Assembly: GCA_029262695.1 (NCBI GenBank)
Contig: JAJCYV010000008.1
Span: 30,199-94,198, forward strand
Length of the DNA: 64,000 nucleotides
Direction: 5' to 3'
Origin: Chloroflexota bacterium
GTDB lineage: Bacteria > Chloroflexota > Dehalococcoidia > SM23-28-2 > RBG-16-64-32
Positions 43,564 through 52,697 of this stretch are shown piece by piece (position 1 is the first letter of the stretch; the number at the start of each line of letters is the position of its first letter). The notes below the pieces were generated by a model that saw only the letters and a program-made list of their open reading frames with translations, did not search any database and was not told where the DNA came from. The position numbers were made by a program, and so were the translations under genes.

Positions 43564-44244
43564 ATGAATGTTCGTTTTCGTGACGAAAATGAACCCCTGT
43601 CCACCCGCTGGATAACCCTCGGTCAAGCCTGCAAGCTGCTCGGCGTCAACGAATCGACGCTCCGCCGCTGGGCCGACGCCGGCCACGTACGCTCCTTTCG
43701 CACTCCCGGCGGCCACCGCCGTTTCTCTGAGGAGGACTTGCGCGTCCTGATGGCCGGGCAGGTGCCCGCCTCCCGTGAACCGTACGACTCTATCGGCAAT
43801 ATCGCGCTTACGCGCATCCGTCGCCGCCTGCAGCGTTCCCGTGGCCAGGGTGCGCACTGGTACGCTGAGCTCAACGAAGAGGAGCGCGAGAACCTGCGCC
43901 CCCTGGGCCGGCGCCTCGTCACGCTCGTGTCGGAGTACCTCTCCGGCGGCGCCAACCGCCCGCATCTGATCGATCAGGCGCGTGGCATCGCCCACGAGTA
44001 CGGCGCGCTCCTCGTTCGTGACGGTCTCAGCCTGCGCGACGCTGTCGAGGCGTTCACCTTCTTCCGCAAGATGCTGGACGAAACGGCGATGGAAGAAGCG
44101 CAGAAGAGTGATCTCACCGGCGACAAGGCGATCGAGCTCTGGGAGCTTCTGACGACCCTGGGCGACCAGGTCCTCCTCTCCATCGCCGAGTCGTACGAGG
44201 AGGCTGAGATGGCGGCGCCCGCGGTCAAGGGTCGCCTTGCCTGA
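43564..44244 (+). CDS. HTH protein with C-terminal helical (RsbR-N-like) domain
   Basis: A 226-residue protein. Residues 16-63 are a MerR/BldC-type HTH with wing: WITLGQACKLLGVNESTLRR, then FRTPGGHRRF. Residues about 78-215 form an all-helical domain (ARGIAHEYGALLVRDGLSLR, then DAVEAFTFFRKMLDE) reminiscent of RsbRD-N/globin-like sensor bundles. It opens the operon leading to siroheme synthase, hemA, hemC, cobA-hemD and hemB, with only 3 nt to the next gene. A tetrapyrrole-, oxygen- or stress-responsive regulator is a natural guess, but no heme-binding His is obvious. Confidence 0.75.
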   Translation: MNVRFRDENEPLSTRWITLGQACKLLGVNESTLRRWADAGHVRSFRTPGGHRRFSEEDLRVLMAGQVPASREPYDSIGNIALTRIRRRLQRSRGQGAHWYAELNEEERENLRPLGRRLVTLVSEYLSGGANRPHLIDQARGIAHEYGALLVRDGLSLRDAVEAFTFFRKMLDETAMEEAQKSDLTGDKAIELWELLTTLGDQVLLSIAESYEEAEMAAPAVKGRLA

Positions 44245-44247
44245 TCC

Positions 44248-44928
44248 ATGCGCTACTACCCGGTCTTTCTTGACATAGCCGATAAGCCAGTCGCAGTCAT
44301 CGGCGGCGGCACCATCGCTGAGCAGAAGATCGGTGGCCTGCTGGACGCTGGCGCGAAAGTGACGATCGTCAGCCCGGAGCTAAACGAGACTCTGACGGAG
44401 TTGCGCGACGGCGGCCGCCTCACCCACATCGAGCGTGAGTACGAGCCCGGCGACATCGCGGGTTACGAGCTTGTCTTCGTCGCCACCGACAACCGCGTGG
44501 AGAACGAGAAGGTCTGGGCAGAGGGCCGCGAGCGACACATCTGGGTCAACGCTGTCGACGACGTGCCCAACTGCGACTTCATCATGCCCGGCATCGTCCG
44601 CAAGGGCGACCTGACGCTCGCCATCTCGACTTCCGGCAAGAGCCCGGCGATGGCCCGCAAGGTGCGCGAGGACCTCGAGACGTTCCTGAGCGAGGACGAC
44701 TCGGCGCTCCTCGAACTCGCCGCCGAGATCCGCAGCGAGACCCGTGAGCGCGGCATTGAGGTCGAGGGCTGCGCGCGCTGCCAGCGCGACAATCTCGACG
44801 TCTGGAACGCCGCTCTCGATGGTATCGTCAAGAAGCTCATCCAGGACGGCAAGCGCGAAGAAGCGAAGGCCCGCGTCCTCGACCTTCTCTTCTCGCCGTC
44901 CGGCCAGGCCATCCCTGAACTCTCATGA
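44248..44928 (+). CDS. precorrin-2 dehydrogenase / sirohydrochlorin ferrochelatase (Met8/CysG N-terminal type)
   Basis: A 226-residue protein with Rossmann VAVIGGGTIAEQK, FVATDN, the catalytic Asp region VNAVDDVPNCDFIMPGIV and STSGKSPAMARKVREDLE. It oxidises precorrin-2 to sirohydrochlorin and may insert iron, making siroheme from the product of the CobA domain encoded four genes later. Overlap of ATGA with hemA (4 nt) indicates coupling. No separate sirB is seen. Confidence 0.93.
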   Translation: MRYYPVFLDIADKPVAVIGGGTIAEQKIGGLLDAGAKVTIVSPELNETLTELRDGGRLTHIEREYEPGDIAGYELVFVATDNRVENEKVWAEGRERHIWVNAVDDVPNCDFIMPGIVRKGDLTLAISTSGKSPAMARKVREDLETFLSEDDSALLELAAEIRSETRERGIEVEGCARCQRDNLDVWNAALDGIVKKLIQDGKREEAKARVLDLLFSPSGQAIPELS

Positions 44929-46214
44929 GCAAGAACTTGCTGGTCACCTGCGTTGGCCTGAGCCACGTTACCTCGCCGATTGAGGAGCGTGAGACGCTGG
45001 CCTTCACGGGCGATGAATTGCGGGAGCAACTACCGCAGATTGCTGCCGACCTGGGCGGCGCGGCACTCCTCTCGACCTGCAACCGGACGGAGCTTTACGC
45101 CACAGTGCCGGAAGGCGAGGGAGGCGACCTGATTCGCTTGCTGAACGAGGTGAAGGCGGCTGCCGTGAGCGACGAGCACTTCTACGTGCTCCAGCACGCC
45201 GCCGCGGTCAACCACCTCTTGCGCGTCGCCGGCGGTGTCGACTCGATGGTGCTGGGCGAGTCCCAGATCCTCGGCCAGGTGCGCGAGGCGATGTCCATCG
45301 CCACCGATGCCGCTACCCTCAACGGCACTCTTTCGTACCTCTTCCACTCCGCGATTCACGCCGGGAAGCGCGCCCGCTCCGAGACGAATATCGGTCGTCA
45401 CGCCGTCTCCGTCGGCTCGGCGGCGGTGTCGCTCGCCCGTAAGTCCCTCGGTGACCTGAGCGGCAAGACCGTCCTCGTCATCAGCGCCGGCAGTATGGGC
45501 AAACTATCGGCTCGCGCACTGGCGCAGCAGACGCAGTCGCACATCCTGGTCGCCAACCGCACGCGGGCGCGCGCCGCCGACCTCGCCGACCAGCTCGGCC
45601 CCGGGACCGAGGCCGTCGACTTCGATCAGCTGCACGAAGCTCTCGTGGCCTCCGACATCGTAATCAGCGGTACGAGCGCTGAGGGCTTCGTCATCGGGCC
45701 CGATGACGTGCGGCCGGTGATGGAGAGCCGCGCCGGCCGTGGTCTCCTCTTCATCGACATCGCCGTGCCCCGCGACGTCGACCCTTCCGTCCGCGAAGTT
45801 TCCGGCGTTCACCTCTGCGACATTGACGACATCGAGGCCGTCACGAACGAGGGCTGGAGCGGCCGCCGCGCTGAGGTCGAGAAGGTCGAGGCGATCGTGG
45901 GCGAAGAAGTCGCCGCCTTCGAGGAGTGGTGGCGTTCGCTTGACGTCGTGCCTGTGATCTCCGCTCTCCGCGAACGCGCCGAGATGATCCGCCAGCGCGA
46001 GATCAAGCGCACCCTGGGCAAGATGGACCTCGATGCCACGGACCGCGAACGGATTGAGGCGATGACGGCAGCGATCGTCAAGAAGATGCTCGACCGGCCG
46101 ATCGCCCGCCTCAAGAACGGCTCCGACAAGGGGTTGTACATGGAAGCGCTGGAAGACCTCTTCGATGTCCATCCTTCGGGCTCGCGGCCGCGCAACCCGG
46201 CCGGCGGCCGCTAA
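44925..46214 (+). CDS. hemA: glutamyl-tRNA reductase
   Basis: A 429-residue enzyme: VGLSHVTSPIEERE, the catalytic Cys in LSTCNRTELYA, GGVDSMVLGESQILGQV, a Rossmann motif VLVISAGSMGKLSARAL, and the C-terminal helical dimerisation domain. It reduces glutamyl-tRNA(Glu) to glutamate-1-semialdehyde, the first committed step of C5 tetrapyrrole synthesis. hemL, needed for the next step, is outside this window. It overlaps the previous gene by 4 nt. Confidence 0.97.
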   Translation: MSKNLLVTCVGLSHVTSPIEERETLAFTGDELREQLPQIAADLGGAALLSTCNRTELYATVPEGEGGDLIRLLNEVKAAAVSDEHFYVLQHAAAVNHLLRVAGGVDSMVLGESQILGQVREAMSIATDAATLNGTLSYLFHSAIHAGKRARSETNIGRHAVSVGSAAVSLARKSLGDLSGKTVLVISAGSMGKLSARALAQQTQSHILVANRTRARAADLADQLGPGTEAVDFDQLHEALVASDIVISGTSAEGFVIGPDDVRPVMESRAGRGLLFIDIAVPRDVDPSVREVSGVHLCDIDDIEAVTNEGWSGRRAEVEKVEAIVGEEVAAFEEWWRSLDVVPVISALRERAEMIRQREIKRTLGKMDLDATDRERIEAMTAAIVKKMLDRPIARLKNGSDKGLYMEALEDLFDVHPSGSRPRNPAGGR

Positions 46215-46229
46215 TAGACGGTCTCGGTT

Positions 46230-47162
46230 GTGGCTGCCCGTACGTTCACGATAGGCACCCGCGGCTCCCGCCTCGCAACCCGCCAGACAGAGATGACGCT
46301 CGCAGCTCTCTCCGGCGCTCACCCTGGCTCTGCGTTCGACACGCGCACGATCTCCACGTCCGGCGACCGCTCCCGGCAGTCGCTCGCCGAGATTGGCGGG
46401 CGGGGCGTTTTCGTGATCGAGATCGAGCGCGCGCTCCTCGACGGCGGGATCGATCTCGCCGTGCATAGCCTCAAGGATCTGCCCAGCGCAGAGACTGATG
46501 GACTGACGATCGCCGCCGTCCTCCCGCGAGACGATCCGCGGGACGCCCTCGTCTCGCGTGATGGCTCGGCGTTGGCCGCGCTGCCGTCCGGCGCTACCGT
46601 CGGTACCGGCAGCCCGCGCCGCGCCGCACAGCTCGCGGCTCTTCGCGCCGACATCGAAGTGTGCGACATCCGGGGCAACATCGACACGCGAATCCGCAAG
46701 ACCGAGGAAGGCGAATACGACGCCGTGGTGCTGGCGGCTGCCGGCCTCGAACGCCTCGGCTGGTTGGGACGCGCCTCGCAGGTCTTCGAGCCGGAAGAGA
46801 TGCTCCCGGCTGTCGGCCAGGGCGCGCTCGCTGTGCAGGTGCGATCGGACGACCGCGATGCGCTCGATCTCGTGCGCGCCGTGGACGACCGGGATACGCG
46901 CGTCGCCGTGACGGCTGAGCGCGGTCTTGAGCGCCGCCTCGGCGGAGGCTGCCACGCGGCGATCGCCGCTTACGCCGTCGTCGGATACGGGTCGTCGCCT
47001 GAGCGCGCGCCACTTCGCCTGCGCGGCCTCGTCGGCGGCGAGGGACGCCTTCTGCGCGGTGAGATGGAGAGCCCCGCCGGGGAAGCCGATGCGCTGGGCG
47101 TCCGCCTCGCCGAGTACCTGATCGCGCAGGGCGCCGACGTGCTTCTTGAGGCGGCAGAGTGA
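46230..47162 (+). CDS. hemC: hydroxymethylbilane synthase (porphobilinogen deaminase)
   Basis: A 310-residue protein with IGTRGSRLATRQ, HSLKDLPSAE, GTGSPRRAAQL, VCDIRGNIDTRIRK and the dipyrromethane-cofactor Cys in GGGCHAAIAAYA. It joins four porphobilinogen units. GTG 46230 gives the normal length, 15 nt after hemA. Its end overlaps the GTG start of cobA-hemD by 4 nt. Confidence 0.97.
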   Translation: MAARTFTIGTRGSRLATRQTEMTLAALSGAHPGSAFDTRTISTSGDRSRQSLAEIGGRGVFVIEIERALLDGGIDLAVHSLKDLPSAETDGLTIAAVLPRDDPRDALVSRDGSALAALPSGATVGTGSPRRAAQLAALRADIEVCDIRGNIDTRIRKTEEGEYDAVVLAAAGLERLGWLGRASQVFEPEEMLPAVGQGALAVQVRSDDRDALDLVRAVDDRDTRVAVTAERGLERRLGGGCHAAIAAYAVVGYGSSPERAPLRLRGLVGGEGRLLRGEMESPAGEADALGVRLAEYLIAQGADVLLEAAE

Positions 47163-48721
47163 GTACGGGAGTCGTCTACCTCGTCGGCGCCGGGCCGGGC
47201 GACCCTGGCCTGATCACAGTCGCCGGCCTCGACCGCATCCGCGAGGCGGACGTCATCGTCTACGACCGCCTCGCCAGCGATCGCCTTCTCGGTCACGCCC
47301 GCAGGGACGCCGAGCTGATCTACGTCGGCAAGATCCCGGCGCATGTCAGCGGCGGAACCGGCGCTCCGCACGACCAGGACGCCATCAACCAGACCCTCAT
47401 CGACAAGGCGCGTGAGGGGGGGCGCGTCGTCCGGCTCAAGGGCGGCGATCCGTTCGTTTTCGGTCGCGGTGGCGAGGAGGCCGAGGCGTTGCGCGCCGCC
47501 AGCATCCCGTTCGAGGTCGTACCCGGCGTTACTTCCGCCGTTGCAGTGCCGGCCTACGCTGGAATCCCCGTCACGCACCGTGGCGTGGCCGTTAGCTTCG
47601 CCGTCATTACCGGCCACGAGGACCCCGACAAACCTGAGTCCGCTATCGACTGGCCGCACCTCGCAACCGCCGTCGACACGCTCGTCTTCCTGATGGGTGT
47701 GAAGAACCTGCCGGACATCGTCGCCAACCTCGTCGCGAACGGCCGCCCCGGCACGACGCCCGTCGCCGTCATCCGCTGGGGCACGACGCCCGAGCAGAGC
47801 ACCGTCACCGCTACGCTTTCCGACATCGCCGAGCGCGTTGCCGAAGCCGGCCTGACGCCGCCGGCGATCACCGTCGTCGGCGAGGTCGTGCGCTTGCGGG
47901 AGACCGTATCGTGGTTTGAGAACCGGCCGCTGTTCGGAAGGTGCGTCCTTATCACGCGCACCAGACCGCAGGCGAGCAACCTGGCGCGCCTCCTCGCCGC
48001 TCAGGGCGCGATCCCGGTCGAACTGCCGGCGATCGTGATCGAGCCGGTTGCTGACACGGCGCCGCTGGCCGCCGCCGTCGATCGTCTGCGCCACGGCGGC
48101 TACGCCTGGTGCGGCTTCACGAGCGCCAACGCCGTCGAGCTGACGTTCGAGCACCTCGCCGAGAGCGGCCTCGACGCCCGCGCGTATGGCAGCACGCGTG
48201 TGTTCGCGATCGGGCCAGCGACAGCCGACGCTCTGCGGTCGCACGGAATCACGCCAGACGTCGTTCCGGACGAGTACGTCGCGGAGGCCGTCGTCGAAGC
48301 GATGCGAGCGCACGTGCGCGAGGGCGACGCGGTGCTCCTCCCGCGCGCCGAGTCCGCACGCGCCGAACTCGTTACGGGCCTGGAGGCGCTGGGCGCGACC
48401 GTTGACGAGATTCCCGTCTACCGCGCCGCCGTTCCCTCCGAGCCCGACCCGGAGACGCTCGCCGCTATCCGCGCGGGTCGCGTCGATATCGTGACGTTCA
48501 CCTCCTCATCCACCGTGCGCAACCTGCTTGCGCTGCTCGGCCCCGACGCCGAAGCGCTCAGGGGCGAACCGCGCCCGCTGATCGCCTGCATCGGTCCGAT
48601 CACGGCGGAGACGGCGCGCGAAAACGGCCTGGCGGTGGACGTGATGGCGGAGGAATATACTGTAGAAGGCCTCGTCGAGGCGCTTGCGAAGCGCATGACG
48701 GGCCGGGAAGTGACCTCATGA
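47159..48721 (+). CDS. cobA-hemD: fused uroporphyrinogen-III methyltransferase / uroporphyrinogen-III synthase
   Basis: A 520-residue two-domain protein. Residues 1-245 are CobA/SUMT: VYLVGAGPGDPGLI, RLKGGDPFVFGRGGEE and VTHRGVAVSFAVITGHE. Residues about 265-515 are HemD: VLITRTRPQASNL, WCGFTSANAVEL and VDIVTFTSSSTVRNL. HemD closes hydroxymethylbilane to uroporphyrinogen III; CobA methylates it to precorrin-2, the Met8 substrate. The fusion thus sits at the branch point between heme and siroheme/B12. It overlaps both neighbours by 4 nt. Confidence 0.96.
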   Translation: MSTGVVYLVGAGPGDPGLITVAGLDRIREADVIVYDRLASDRLLGHARRDAELIYVGKIPAHVSGGTGAPHDQDAINQTLIDKAREGGRVVRLKGGDPFVFGRGGEEAEALRAASIPFEVVPGVTSAVAVPAYAGIPVTHRGVAVSFAVITGHEDPDKPESAIDWPHLATAVDTLVFLMGVKNLPDIVANLVANGRPGTTPVAVIRWGTTPEQSTVTATLSDIAERVAEAGLTPPAITVVGEVVRLRETVSWFENRPLFGRCVLITRTRPQASNLARLLAAQGAIPVELPAIVIEPVADTAPLAAAVDRLRHGGYAWCGFTSANAVELTFEHLAESGLDARAYGSTRVFAIGPATADALRSHGITPDVVPDEYVAEAVVEAMRAHVREGDAVLLPRAESARAELVTGLEALGATVDEIPVYRAAVPSEPDPETLAAIRAGRVDIVTFTSSSTVRNLLALLGPDAEALRGEPRPLIACIGPITAETARENGLAVDVMAEEYTVEGLVEALAKRMTGREVTS

Positions 48722-49707
48722 CCACGACGCGCGCGACCGAAACGTTCCGGCGCTTCCGGCGCCTGCGCTCCAGCGAGGCGATGCGCTCGCTCGTGCGGGA
48801 GACGCGGCTGTCGCCTGCGGAGTTCGTATACCCGCTCTTCTTCACACATGGCGAGGGCGTGCGCACGGAGATCGCCTCGATGCCCGGCCAGTATCAGCTC
48901 TCGATCGATCAGGCCGTTCGCGAGGCTGAAGAGGTCGTGTCGCTCGGTATCGGTGGCGTCATCGTCTTCGGCCTACCTCCCGCCAAGGACGAAGCCGGCT
49001 CCGAGGCCTACGACGCCGATGGCATCGCCCAGCGGGCCGTGCGCGCGCTCAAGGCCGCGCAGCCGGGCCTCCTCGTGATCACCGACGTCTGCCTGTGCGA
49101 ATACACGTCGCATGGCCACTGTGGGGTCGTCCTCGACGGCGGCAGCGTCGACAACGACCGCACGATCGAGCTTCTGGCGCAGACCGCCGTCTCGCATGTC
49201 GAGGCGGGTGCTGACCTAGTTGCTCCGTCCGACATGATGGACGGCCGGGTCGCCGCCATCCGCTCCGCGCTCGACCGTTCCGGCTACGAGTCGGCGCCGA
49301 TCATGTCCTACGCCGCCAAGCAGGCGTCCGCCTTCTACGGGCCGTTCCGCGTCGCTGCGGAGTCGGCGCCGCAGTTCGGCGACCGTCGCGGCTACCAGAT
49401 GGAGCCCGCGAACAGCCGCGAGGCGATGCGCGAGATCGAGTCGGATGTCGAAGAGGGCGCCGACATAGTGATGGTGAAGCCGGCGCTCACTAACCTCGAC
49501 CTGATCGCCCGCGCCCGTGAGCGCTTCGACGTGCCGCTGGCCGCCTACAACGTCAGCGGCGAGTACGCGATGGTAAAGGCTGCGGTCGCGGCCGGCTACC
49601 TCGAGGAAGAGCGCGCCACGCTCGAACTCCTGACGGGCATCAGGCGCGCCGGCGCCGACATCATCCTCACCTACCACGCCAAAGAAGCCGCGCGCTGGCT
49701 GGCGTAG
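48718..49707 (+). CDS. hemB: delta-aminolevulinic acid dehydratase (porphobilinogen synthase)
   Basis: A 329-residue enzyme: the zinc-type Cys cluster DVCLCEYTSHGHCG, LVAPSDMMDGRV, the first active Lys in MSYAAKQASAFYGPF, and the Schiff-base Lys in IVMVKPALTNLD. It makes porphobilinogen from two aminolevulinates. It is the last gene of the coupled operon (ATGA overlap). The region after it holds a hairpin repeat and a GTCAACGGAT-type inverted repeat. Confidence 0.98.
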   Translation: MTTTRATETFRRFRRLRSSEAMRSLVRETRLSPAEFVYPLFFTHGEGVRTEIASMPGQYQLSIDQAVREAEEVVSLGIGGVIVFGLPPAKDEAGSEAYDADGIAQRAVRALKAAQPGLLVITDVCLCEYTSHGHCGVVLDGGSVDNDRTIELLAQTAVSHVEAGADLVAPSDMMDGRVAAIRSALDRSGYESAPIMSYAAKQASAFYGPFRVAAESAPQFGDRRGYQMEPANSREAMREIESDVEEGADIVMVKPALTNLDLIARARERFDVPLAAYNVSGEYAMVKAAVAAGYLEEERATLELLTGIRRAGADIILTYHAKEAARWLA

Positions 49708-49716
49708 CCCCTCCGT

Positions 49717-49770
49717 CCCGTTCGTCCTGAGCGCCACGCGCAGCGGGGCAGTCGAAGGAACGAGCGGGGC
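49717..49770. repeat. REP-like hairpin after hemB
   Basis: CCCGTTCGTCCTGAGC and GTCGAAGGAACGAGCGGG form an imperfect stem typical of the widespread GTTCGTCCTGAGC...GTCGAAGGA extragenic elements. It may also end the hem transcript. Confidence 0.5.
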
Positions 49771-49781
49771 CGGCCGTAGCG

Positions 49782-49860
49782 GTCAACGGATCTCTAACGG
49801 ATAAACGGATTCGCCGCCCTCGGAACCACGCATCCGATCTTCCGTTAGAGGAATCCGTTG
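49782..49860. repeat. GTCAACGGAT intergenic repeat, copy B, inverted
   Basis: Left arm 49784-49801 (CAACGGATCTCTAACGGA) and right arm 49841-49860 (TCCGTTAGAGGAATCCGTTG) are complementary except for a 2-nt gap, about 40 nt apart. It is the most complete of three related intergenic copies and lies between convergent hemB and the acyl-CoA dehydrogenase gene. Confidence 0.7.
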
Positions 49861-49937
49861 CCAGCCCCATCCGTAGATAGCAGAGCGGGCGCGACTTTCG
49901 CCGCGCCCGTCCCGGCCTCCTTCTGGCCGCGCGATTG

Positions 49938-51212
49938 CTACTTGATGTGGATGCCGGAGATCGCGCGTGCGATCACCAGGCGCTGGATCTCCGAAGTGCC
50001 CTCGTAGATCGTGAAGATCTTGGCGTCGCGGCTCCAGCGCTGCACGGGAGTCTCGCGTACGTAGCCCATGCCCCCCAGGATCTGGATCGCCTCATCGGTG
50101 ACCTTGACCGCGGTCTCGCCGGCGAACAGCTTGGACATCGAGCCTTCGCCCGCGATGAACGGCTGGCCGGTCTTACCCATCCAGGCGGCGCGCCAGACCA
50201 ACAGCCGGGAGGCGTCGATTTGCGTCTTCATGTCGGCGAGCTTGAAAGCGATCGCCTGGTTCTCGATGATCGGGTGGCCGAACTGCACGCGCTCCTTCGC
50301 GTAGTCGAGTGCGTACTCGTATGCGGCGCGCGCTACACCGACGGCCTGCGAGCCGACGGCCGGTCGCGTCGCTTCGAACGTGGCCATCGCTGCCTGCGAC
50401 TTCGAGCTCTTGCCCTCGCGGGCGCGGGCGAGACGGGCGTCCAGCTTTTCCTTGCCGCCCAGCAGGCAGCTGCCCGGAACCGTGCAGTCGTCCAGCACGA
50501 CCTCGGCGGTGTGGCTGGCGCGGATGCCGTGCTTCTGATACTTCTGCCCCTGGCTGATGCCCTTTGTTCCCGGCGGGATCACGAACGCGGCGTGACCGCG
50601 TGACCTCAGTTCAGGCTCGACTGAGACGACGAGGACGTGCACGTCGGCGATACCGCCGTTGGTGATCCACGCCTTCGTGCCGTTCAGCGTCCACTCGTCC
50701 TTGGCCTCGTTGTAGATCGCCCGCGACTTCAGCGAGCTGACGTCTGAGCCGGCGTCCGGCTCGCTGACGCCGAACGCGCCGAGCTGGATCTTTTCGGGAG
50801 TGCCGAAGCACTGCGGGACCCACTCGACGACCTGCTCCATGGTGCCGTTGCCGACGATGCCCGCGACCGCGAGGCCGGAGCCAAGGAGTGAGAGGCCGAT
50901 ACCGGCGTCGCCCCAGAAGAGCTCCTCGTTGACGATCGGCATCATCAGGCCGGTGGGGTCGGCGAACGAGTTTTGCATGAACTCCCAGGAGTAGATCCCG
51001 ACCTTCGCGGCCTCTTCGATGATCGGCCACGGGGTTTCTTCTCGTTCGTCCCACTCGTGGGCGGCGGGCCGGATGACGTCCTTGGCGAAGTCGTGGACCC
51101 ACTTCTGCATCTGGCGCTGCTCGTCGTTCAGCTCCATCGAGAAATTGACCGCTGCGGTCGCCGGTGCGGCCGCAGCCGCTGCCGTTTTTGCGTCAGCTTC
51201 TGTCTGTACCAT
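49938..51212 (-). CDS. acyl-CoA dehydrogenase
   Basis: A 424-residue FAD enzyme: FGVSEPDAGSDVSSLKS, TKAWITNGGIADV, YAKERVQFGHPIIENQ, QILGGMGYVRETPVQRW and the catalytic-base region TIYEGTSEIQRLVIAR. An Ala-rich N-terminal tail of about 20 residues precedes the domain. It oxidises acyl-CoA to enoyl-CoA. GGAGG lies 7 nt before the ATG. With methylmalonyl-CoA mutase and the acyl-CoA synthetase elsewhere in the window it fits an acid-degrading lifestyle; chain length is not predictable. Confidence 0.95.
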   Translation of the reverse strand: MVQTEADAKTAAAAAAPATAAVNFSMELNDEQRQMQKWVHDFAKDVIRPAAHEWDEREETPWPIIEEAAKVGIYSWEFMQNSFADPTGLMMPIVNEELFWGDAGIGLSLLGSGLAVAGIVGNGTMEQVVEWVPQCFGTPEKIQLGAFGVSEPDAGSDVSSLKSRAIYNEAKDEWTLNGTKAWITNGGIADVHVLVVSVEPELRSRGHAAFVIPPGTKGISQGQKYQKHGIRASHTAEVVLDDCTVPGSCLLGGKEKLDARLARAREGKSSKSQAAMATFEATRPAVGSQAVGVARAAYEYALDYAKERVQFGHPIIENQAIAFKLADMKTQIDASRLLVWRAAWMGKTGQPFIAGEGSMSKLFAGETAVKVTDEAIQILGGMGYVRETPVQRWSRDAKIFTIYEGTSEIQRLVIARAISGIHIK

Positions 51213-51275
51213 GAGTTACCTCCGGGTTAAGCGGGCGAAAGAAATCGTGGGCTGCCGCCCCTGTTGTCCTTGAAA

Positions 51276-51305
51276 ATCGTAGGTTAGCGAACGCTTAACT
51301 GACAA
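51276..51305 (-). promoter_or_regulatory. promoter of the acyl-CoA dehydrogenase gene
   Basis: Minus strand TTGTCA, 18-nt spacer, TACGAT. The leader would be about 55-60 nt with GGAGG near its end. Confidence 0.5.
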
Positions 51306-51371
51306 GATCAGAAGAATACTTCAATAGCGAATGCAGAACCCTGCTTCTGTATCTCAGAGCTGGTCGGCGCG

Positions 51372-52697
51372 CTATTTCGCGCCGTCGAGAGCCGCCTGCG
51401 TGTAGGGCAGCAGCGTCTGAGTCACGTCTACGCGCGACTCCAGGTGCTTGCCGAGGCCGCTCAGGAGGCCCGATACGCGCATGATCAGCAGCAGCTCGCG
51501 CGGGATGTCCGTGACCGGGTTCGCGCGCATGGCCTTTTCGAAGCGCAGGTTGGCCTCGGCGACGAGGTCCGCGTCGGCGTAGCCTTCGCCGGGGCGAGAG
51601 GTCTCCATGAAGGCGCGGCCCATCTCGATGTAGATCGCCGGGTCGTCCGGGTCCTTCACCTTGATGCCGAGTTCTTTGTACGCCCGGACGAGGGCCGGCA
51701 GGTCCCAGCGCAGCATCGCGTTCATCATCCTGGCGTAACGCAGGCGGAACGTGTCGTCGTACTGGCGGCAGAGGCCGAAGTCCAGCATCACGAGCGCTGG
51801 GCCCGGCTGCACGAGCAGGTTGCCGGGGTGCGGGTCGGCGTGGAACATCCCGTGCAGGAAGAATTGCTCGCAGTAGACGTCGGTGACGAGCTGTGCCACC
51901 GCCTGCGTGTCGATGCACTCGCGCTGCAGAGCTGCGACGTCGGTGATCTTGATCCCTTCCATGTACTCCATCGTCAGGACGCGCCTGGTTGAGTACTCCC
52001 AGAGGATCTCGGGCACGATCACGTCCTCGCGGCCGGCGAAGTTCCTGGCGATGATCTCCGCGTTGTGGCCCTCGTTGATGAAGTCGAGTTCCTGGGGCGT
52101 GTTGTGCGACAGCTCCTCGATGATCGGCGTGAAGTCGAGGTTGCGCTCGAACTGGGCGAGGACGCGCAGGAGGAGGCGGGTGTTCTGCAGGTCGTTGTCG
52201 ACGATCTTCTCGATGCCCGGGTACTGCACTTTGACGGCGACGACGCGGCCTTCCGGTGCGGACGCACTGGGTTTGAGCCGCGCGCGGTGTACCTGCGCCA
52301 GCGAGGCGGAGGCGATGGGCGCCTCCTCGAAGTCGTCGAAGATGTCGTCGAGGGGGCGCTCCAACTCGCTTTCGACGACGCGGCGGATGACGTTGAACCG
52401 GCGGGGCGGCACGGCGTCCTGGAGGCGGGAGAGGACGTCGATGTACTCGTCGGGGATGAGGTCGGGGCGGGAGCCGATGAGCTGGCCGAGCTTGATGAGG
52501 AGGCCCTGGCGGCGGACGGCGACGTCGAAGAAGCGGTTGGCGGACCAGGTGTGGTGGCGCAGCCGCTTGCGCTCGGCCTTGTTGTGGCGCAGGCCGAAGC
52601 GCTTCTCGCGGACGGAGATGGCCTTGTAGCCGAGGTAGACGCGGGCGGCGAGGGAGGTGACGGCGTAGGTGCGGCTGAGCCGGGTGCTGAGCTTCAT
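51372..52697 (-). CDS. AarF/ABC1/UbiB family kinase-like protein
   Basis: A 441-residue UbiB-type protein: LLIKLGQLIGSRPDLIP (the KxGQ signature), ASLAQVHRARL, VAVKVQYPGIEKIV (Lys), MFHADPHPGNLLV (catalytic Asp region) and VMLDFGLCR (metal Asp). A single ABC1 protein of this kind is an atypical kinase/ATPase needed for isoprenoid-lipid (quinone) metabolism in other bacteria. It stands alone; no quinone biosynthesis genes are nearby. Confidence 0.92.
   Translation of the reverse strand: MKLSTRLSRTYAVTSLAARVYLGYKAISVREKRFGLRHNKAERKRLRHHTWSANRFFDVAVRRQGLLIKLGQLIGSRPDLIPDEYIDVLSRLQDAVPPRRFNVIRRVVESELERPLDDIFDDFEEAPIASASLAQVHRARLKPSASAPEGRVVAVKVQYPGIEKIVDNDLQNTRLLLRVLAQFERNLDFTPIIEELSHNTPQELDFINEGHNAEIIARNFAGREDVIVPEILWEYSTRRVLTMEYMEGIKITDVAALQRECIDTQAVAQLVTDVYCEQFFLHGMFHADPHPGNLLVQPGPALVMLDFGLCRQYDDTFRLRYARMMNAMLRWDLPALVRAYKELGIKVKDPDDPAIYIEMGRAFMETSRPGEGYADADLVAEANLRFEKAMRANPVTDIPRELLLIMRVSGLLSGLGKHLESRVDVTQTLLPYTQAALDGAK

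Noticed and set aside
46970..48313. A 447-residue open frame antisense to cobA-hemD
   Set aside because: Low-complexity Asp/Gly/Arg composition with no motif; the plus-strand fusion is certain.
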